Positions 62,801 through 64,000 of a stretch of DNA of 64,000 nucleotides are shown one piece after another. Source of the stretch: Bugula neritina (lineage: Eukaryota > Bryozoa > Gymnolaemata > Cheilostomatida > Bugulidae). Each line of letters begins with the position of its first letter. Within the stretch, counting starts at the first letter, position 1. The position numbers and the translations under genes are program-made. The DNA is taken from NCBI GenBank assembly GCA_964035545.1, contig OZ037766.1, forward strand, positions 21,841,767-21,905,766, read 5' to 3'. The notes under the pieces were generated by a model. It saw nothing but the letters and a program-made list of their open reading frames with translations. It did not search any database and was not told the origin of the DNA.

Positions 62801-63285
62801 CAGGCTCGCTAACCTATGAAAGCATTGTCCTTCAACCTACAAACAGGACTAGTAAAGGACTCATTCTCTTTCCACACGGTTTGTTTTATACAAATATATC
62901 ATTCACTTGTTCTTGTATGTTTCTGCAACACACTCCCTAGGTTGGGACATTTTTTTAAAATTTTATTTTACTCTTTTTATTTACTCTTTACACTCAACAT
63001 TGCGTTTTACTCGTTACTACTAAAGTAAATGCTATATACATTACAACCATAAATCTTATTTATATTCTTTTCTTAGCAACTTGGCTGATTTTTCAAAAGT
63101 TTCAGGTAATTTAAAGCTGTTTGCTTTGGTCTCGATTTATTAATGTACATAAGTCATGCAAATATTCTGTATGCTGGCTTCGCACTGTTTTCTCTAATAT
63201 TTAGGTGGCCCACATTCTGTCTTCACTGCCGGCTACATGTCATTTTCCTTGTCTATGGCAAAGCTTGGCTTTACAGTTGCTCTTG
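33539..63285 (+). CDS. APEH: Acylaminoacyl-peptide hydrolase (APEH), 5' two thirds
   Basis: Cytosolic S9C-family serine peptidase that removes N-acylated residues from peptides. Exons: 33539-33574, 33750-33970, 34101-34200, 34317-34398, 34536-34663, 38932-39069, 39173-39264, 39938-39978, 40108-40235, 61439-61603, 61960-62094, 62527-62659, 62804-62878 and 63205-63285. All introns are GT-AG and all phases agree, giving 518 codons so far of the roughly 730 usual. The N-terminal beta-propeller shows VWTQKCLERSDS, EKHGAVYDDDEAFGSVAW, IVYVAEKKKVESGSYF, EDWGEMLVDKKQPVVCVLDL and FFQEPFRLGMIYC. The alpha/beta-hydrolase part starts near LTYESIVLQP and reaches FPHGGPHSVFTAG, the oxyanion-hole motif. The catalytic Ser, Asp and His lie beyond the window. 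Exon 1 (12 codons, ATG at 33539) is the least certain. The intron after exon 9 is 21.2 kb and full of transposons; the exon 9 donor (CTG|GTCTGT) is weak. Confidence 0.92.
34664..35295 (+). other. APEH intron 5, part before LTR element
   Basis: AT-rich intronic DNA; nothing coding or repeated was recognised. Confidence 0.5.
35296..38500 (+). mobile_element. Decayed Gypsy-type LTR retrotransposon
   Basis: Direct repeats at 35296-35516 and 38279-38500 start TGTCATG and share TTTGCTAATAAGTAAA, AAATACCACTGTTTTATACA and a final GTTAG at about 80% identity. The 5' LTR probably extends to 35584 (...TACA), followed by a TGGTGTCAGGA primer-site-like sequence. The interior has gag-like pieces (DGLDFSSARKVWSNWIRR at about 35655; RQGETVETYIKELHMLAAKY at about 36015-36075), a zinc-knuckle-like CRRCRKRNHCTRVC at about 36430-36475, and a protease-like ADSGAQCNAVP at about 36640. 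Multiple stops and frame changes break it. No reverse transcriptase, RNase H or integrase was recognised, so it is internally deleted. It lies inside APEH intron 5. Confidence 0.7.
35780..35847. repeat. (TA)n microsatellite inside gag remnant
   Basis: An uninterrupted run of about 34 TA dinucleotides breaks the gag-like frame of the LTR element where related proteins have a short hydrophobic segment. Confidence 0.95.
41167..41823 (-). CDS. Harbinger Myb/trihelix-like DNA-binding protein (C-terminal exons)
   Basis: Three exons on - join in phase: 41823-41690, 41600-41507 and 41406-41167. The first gives FTVEDTNKLLWWWQQHSGKQ and continues to VFKNMAAHLEE. The second gives KFTPTAVKNRFNYIKRKYKQ. 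The third is acidic, then basic: EKRSRRRLSKYQEEKLKIKR, ending in a coiled-coil-like helix and a stop. Trp spacing followed by KNRxxYIKRKYKQ is the Myb/SANT (MADF-like) layout of the second Harbinger protein, which partners the nuclease and helps it bind DNA and enter the nucleus. One or two N-terminal exons probably lie at about 41900-42130 (a segment with DVEDMSWRLCESSSESQC), but I could not phase them securely. Confidence 0.7.
42321..43705 (-). CDS. HARBI1-like Harbinger transposase
   Basis: DDE nuclease of the transposon. Exons on -: about 43700-43462, 43286-43154 and 43065-42321. The phases fit, though the middle donor (AC|GTTTAA) is weak. Exon 1 is Ser/Asp rich (LESSSSSSSSEDDDTMPN) and ends HFRMGR. 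Exon 2 has YVVQMMTESRLTPHSHGLTS and KCLVALWYLG. The long exon has TTSQQFGLSMSTAH (helix-turn-helix-like), VVGAIDGTMIEV (catalytic Asp), IIGDAAYGLSENMMVPY (second Asp) and MVIERSFGDLKNRW (Glu), then CCCLHNICIEHG. All three catalytic residues are present and there is no stop within the exons. Length, about 370 residues, is normal for HARBI1-like transposases. The exact start is not determined. Confidence 0.82.
44487..44955 (+). other. APEH intron 9 DNA, nothing recognised
   Basis: AT-rich, with no ORF or repeat of note between the Harbinger element and the next transposon remnant. Confidence 0.5.
44956..47160 (-). pseudogene. Decayed Kolobok/THAP-like transposon ORF
   Basis: In order on -: a double CxxC module, SCTCCGEETTYSTQKREAAH and then CGQELVWAAAPK (47120-47010); FGGNANKCLRML and FTTHQRKYLHE (about 46960-46860); GDGRFDLPGHSALHGITNLM (about 46610-46555); YRHTGITKYVRQKWPEKKHY and FDTRHICKN (about 46320-46235); SGAESGREEK and LLSPITNNHTKCNH (about 46020-45960); and LKAFNAKINPYAPK (about 45710-45665). 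This order (GNxLLSAAI-FSGN, HQRKYL, GDGRxDSPGHSAKYG, TDRHxxI, ...FDxWH) is that of a THAP-associated, Kolobok-like protein family common in invertebrates. At least one frameshift (near 47000) and several stops make it a pseudogene. The open frame 44956-45342 may be its C-terminus, but the match is weak. The superfamily name is from memory of motif order. Confidence 0.55.
47161..51511 (-). other. Unassigned intronic DNA with scattered open frames
   Basis: No gene was recognised. Several minus-strand frames are protein-like in composition: about 48175-48072 (VDHDEEWQDKKITNLPSDFM, ending at a plausible donor), 49629-49438 (QVWPFATLVHFSRIADYIEH), 50255-49974 and 51161-50946 (PRISIKLDPPFSESSPFFDH). 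They may be exons of one or more decayed transposons continuous with the tyrosine-recombinase cluster to the right, but I cannot link them. Confidence 0.35.
52207..54312. repeat. Tandem duplication, copy A (~2.1 kb)
   Basis: The sequence starting GTTATCTGTTTCAAAAACAA at about 52207 recurs from about 54313 with an offset of about 2,110 bp (for example, the GHDLNIH exon lies at 52745-52948 and 54856-55059). Identity is high, with scattered substitutions and small indels. Introns and exons are duplicated together, so this is a DNA-level tandem duplication and not retroposition. Confidence 0.9.
54313..56415. repeat. Tandem duplication, copy B (~2.1 kb)
   Basis: Second copy of the unit described for copy A. 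It ends in the exon with VSPQMS-like sequence near 56400, which then diverges into a third, older partial module. Compared with copy A it lacks one base near 55333 (CCAACAACTTC against CCGACAAACTTC), which breaks the frame of the LRKYLATACQ exon. Confidence 0.9.
56889..58452 (-). pseudogene. Decayed DDE-like transposon ORF
   Basis: Pieces in order on -. First, a Lys/Arg/Glu-rich N-terminus (58452-58106; KEARIARRKELDLARADRQE), interrupted by a stop near 58250. Then 58105-57512, a 197-codon frame with NLVIQFYRSSQVSTKFPNKQ, KKTYRLFIEEYPNLKIDLST and FNKLRPVG, then CLCDICDSV. Then 57485-57192, Cys-rich (CCLERKCSKC) with WLQDTTNITIKYHQWQKI. Then 57071-56889 with VVVISPDLKHDASSV and WSDGCSF. This order (VS..FPNKK...TF..LRP, C..C, W..W, SDDL.HD..AV, FSDG) matches a repeat-associated protein family found in cnidarians, sponges and fish, with Asp residues suggestive of an RNase H-like fold (inference). 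It is separated into frames and lacks the usual C-terminus. Confidence 0.5.
58421..58998. repeat. Direct tandem repeat, ~250 bp unit, about 2.3 copies
   Basis: The word GTGCTGGTGGAGAGGGAAAC, then TGCCAAAGCAAACA and AGTAATAGTTTATT, starts near 58421, 58671 and 58928. Each copy continues with TTTAGTAAGATTA, a TTTATATT.GAAATATTTTAA segment and GGAGACAGTCTACTT. Copies 2 and 3 are closest. The first copy overlaps the 5' end of the neighbouring decayed ORF. 58999-59400 holds AT-rich DNA with nothing recognised. Confidence 0.85.
59380..60420 (-). mobile_element. R2/NeSL-like retroelement fragment or short derivative
   Basis: A ~1 kb block of clearly higher GC than its surroundings, read on -: about 300 bp of structured leader (60420-60121), one open frame (60120-59491), then a short 3' part ending near AATAATAAAGCAATAAAC (about 59415-59395). 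No reverse-transcriptase motifs follow the ORF, so this is either an internally deleted copy or a non-autonomous derivative. The abrupt change of composition at 60420, with the leader ending GACAG next to AT-rich intron, marks the 5' end. Confidence 0.55.
59491..60120 (-). CDS. Zinc-finger / Myb-like ORF of retroelement
   Basis: A 209-codon intact frame; the first ATG is at 60120. Residues ~45-65 have RGRCDECGEEIAGTSRMYSC, a treble-cleft-like CxxC..C motif. Residues ~70-95 have CGYPECTNRYPSKIGCSQHQ followed by RSAH, a C2H2 finger of the kind at the N-terminus of R2/NeSL-clade LINE proteins. Residues ~115-175 have WERDELVELAHDWVELE and NRSAEAIQARARF, a Myb-like helix set. In full-length elements these domains recognise the target site ahead of a reverse transcriptase; here the frame stops after NEWKIFFD. 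No internal lesion is visible. It lies inverted in the large APEH intron. The clade assignment rests on domain order only. Confidence 0.6.
   Translation of the reverse strand: MTPRLASPYLLVAKANNHDVSRRLLVAPQSGATGISSSRARPDHRGRCDECGEEIAGTSRMYSCACVPKWLCGYPECTNRYPSKIGCSQHQRSAHTEWYSQKVGREQEVVEEGKNRTVWERDELVELAHDWVELELEYPVKAQVYRALHVRHPNRSAEAIQARARFDIFNQMLNDARLARDTNSVGASSMVAEDRPITECLNEWKIFFD
60421..61438 (+). other. APEH intron 9, final part
   Basis: AT-rich intronic DNA with a small inverted repeat near 61065-61092 (CTTGAAAGTTAAAACTTTGAACTTTCAAG). No gene seen. Ends at the exon 10 acceptor (TTTCTCAG|ATC). Confidence 0.5.
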
Positions 63286-64000
63286 GTAAGTTTGTGCTTG
63301 GATTTCGTAAATATATTTCCTTGAGAACTCTTATTATTTGTCCTAAGTGTTGCCCACATAGTTCGATTCATAGCATACCAAGCTGAAAAAGCTGAACAGT
63401 TCTACAATCTATACACATTAATGCCTAAAAAATGTTCTTACCGTACATGTTATTTACCTTTGTTGCTCCATCTCTCAAGGTTAGCCATTGTGCACGGACT
63501 AAAATCTCTTACCCCCAGCCGCTAGGAATTAACACTTACTTATTTTAATGATGTAGCCTTCTGATTGTTTATGGTGATAGGCTGCTATATTCTGTTACCT
63601 TTTCTCTCTATCTGTTATCTGTATCTGTACCTTAAATAGCTATACCACTGCGCACATCGCTCCTCTACAACCACTTCAATGCACCTGTACAACGTACTGT
63701 TGATATTTCCAATATGGTGGACCAGAGGGGGCTGAGCCCCTTGTATGTCCGAATGAAGCCCCAGAGCCTATTAGCTATATGCAAACCTCACTGTTGTTAT
63801 TGTGTGGCTTGGAATACACTCACATGGTGCGTTGGGACTCCACATCCAGTCGCATCAGTTCCTTTGTATCTTATTCTGGTACCTTCTTCAAATCTATGTG
63901 TATGCAATGTTATTTTTCTGTTCTCATTTTATCATCATTGTCTTAATTTTCAATGCTGAATCATTTTATTTTACTTGATATAACTCAAACCTTTCCTCGC
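63286..64000 (+). other. APEH intron 14, open at the window edge
   Basis: No exon matching the expected VNYRGSTGFG region follows within the window. The 63714-63959 frame shows no family resemblance. Confidence 0.5.

Overview
The window is nuclear DNA of an intron-rich, AT-rich animal, most likely an invertebrate. The evidence is three conserved eukaryotic genes with many short exons bounded by GT-AG introns, convergent AATAAA signals, and an unusually dense load of nested DNA transposons and retrotransposon pieces. The sequence alone does not fix a phylum.

Host genes. (1) The 3' half of an L-threonine aldolase gene on + (872-3374, five exons). (2) A complete PIGW / GWT1-type inositol acyltransferase gene on - (11839 down to 3748; eight exons join in phase to 480 codons plus stop). 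Its last intron carries a 4.2 kb transposon. (3) An acylaminoacyl-peptide hydrolase gene (APEH) on +, from a candidate first exon at 33539 to beyond the right edge. Fourteen exons join in phase. A 21 kb intron (40236-61438) holds most of the right-hand mobile DNA. Genes 1 and 2 are tail to tail, with opposed poly(A) signals about 15 bp apart.

Mobile DNA, left to right: an ISL2EU/Harbinger-type element with ~1.08 kb inverted arms (4066-8231); a hairpin-like block with a G-rich core (12285-12460); a ~450 bp MITE (12905-13353); a 3.6 kb element with perfect 20 bp inverted ends and duplicated termini (13396-16997); a Harbinger-type MITE with TAA target duplications (17692-18058); low-complexity AT-rich DNA to about 20.15 kb; a 5'-truncated LINE split by an 11.8 kb foldback-like element (20331-32108); a MITE at the LINE 3' junction (32500-32932); a decayed Gypsy-type LTR element (35296-38500); a well-preserved two-gene Harbinger element (40456-44483, TAA duplications); a decayed Kolobok/THAP-like transposon ORF (about 44.95-47.16 kb); tandemly duplicated tyrosine-recombinase (Crypton-like) modules (51.5-56.7 kb) next to a decayed DDE-like ORF (56.9-58.5 kb); a 250 bp tandem repeat (58.42-59.0 kb); and a GC-richer, R2/NeSL-like retroelement fragment with an open 209-codon zinc-finger/Myb-like ORF (about 59.4-60.42 kb).

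The most unusual object is the foldback-like element. It has ~27 bp inverted ends and an 8 bp target duplication (GTCTGATG). Inside are two inverted arrays of one 97/98 bp repeat, about 8 units on the left and about 109 on the right, around a ~70 bp centre. Removing the element and one GTCTGATG rejoins the LINE reading frame exactly, so this is a real insertion and not a chance satellite. No transposase gene lies inside it.
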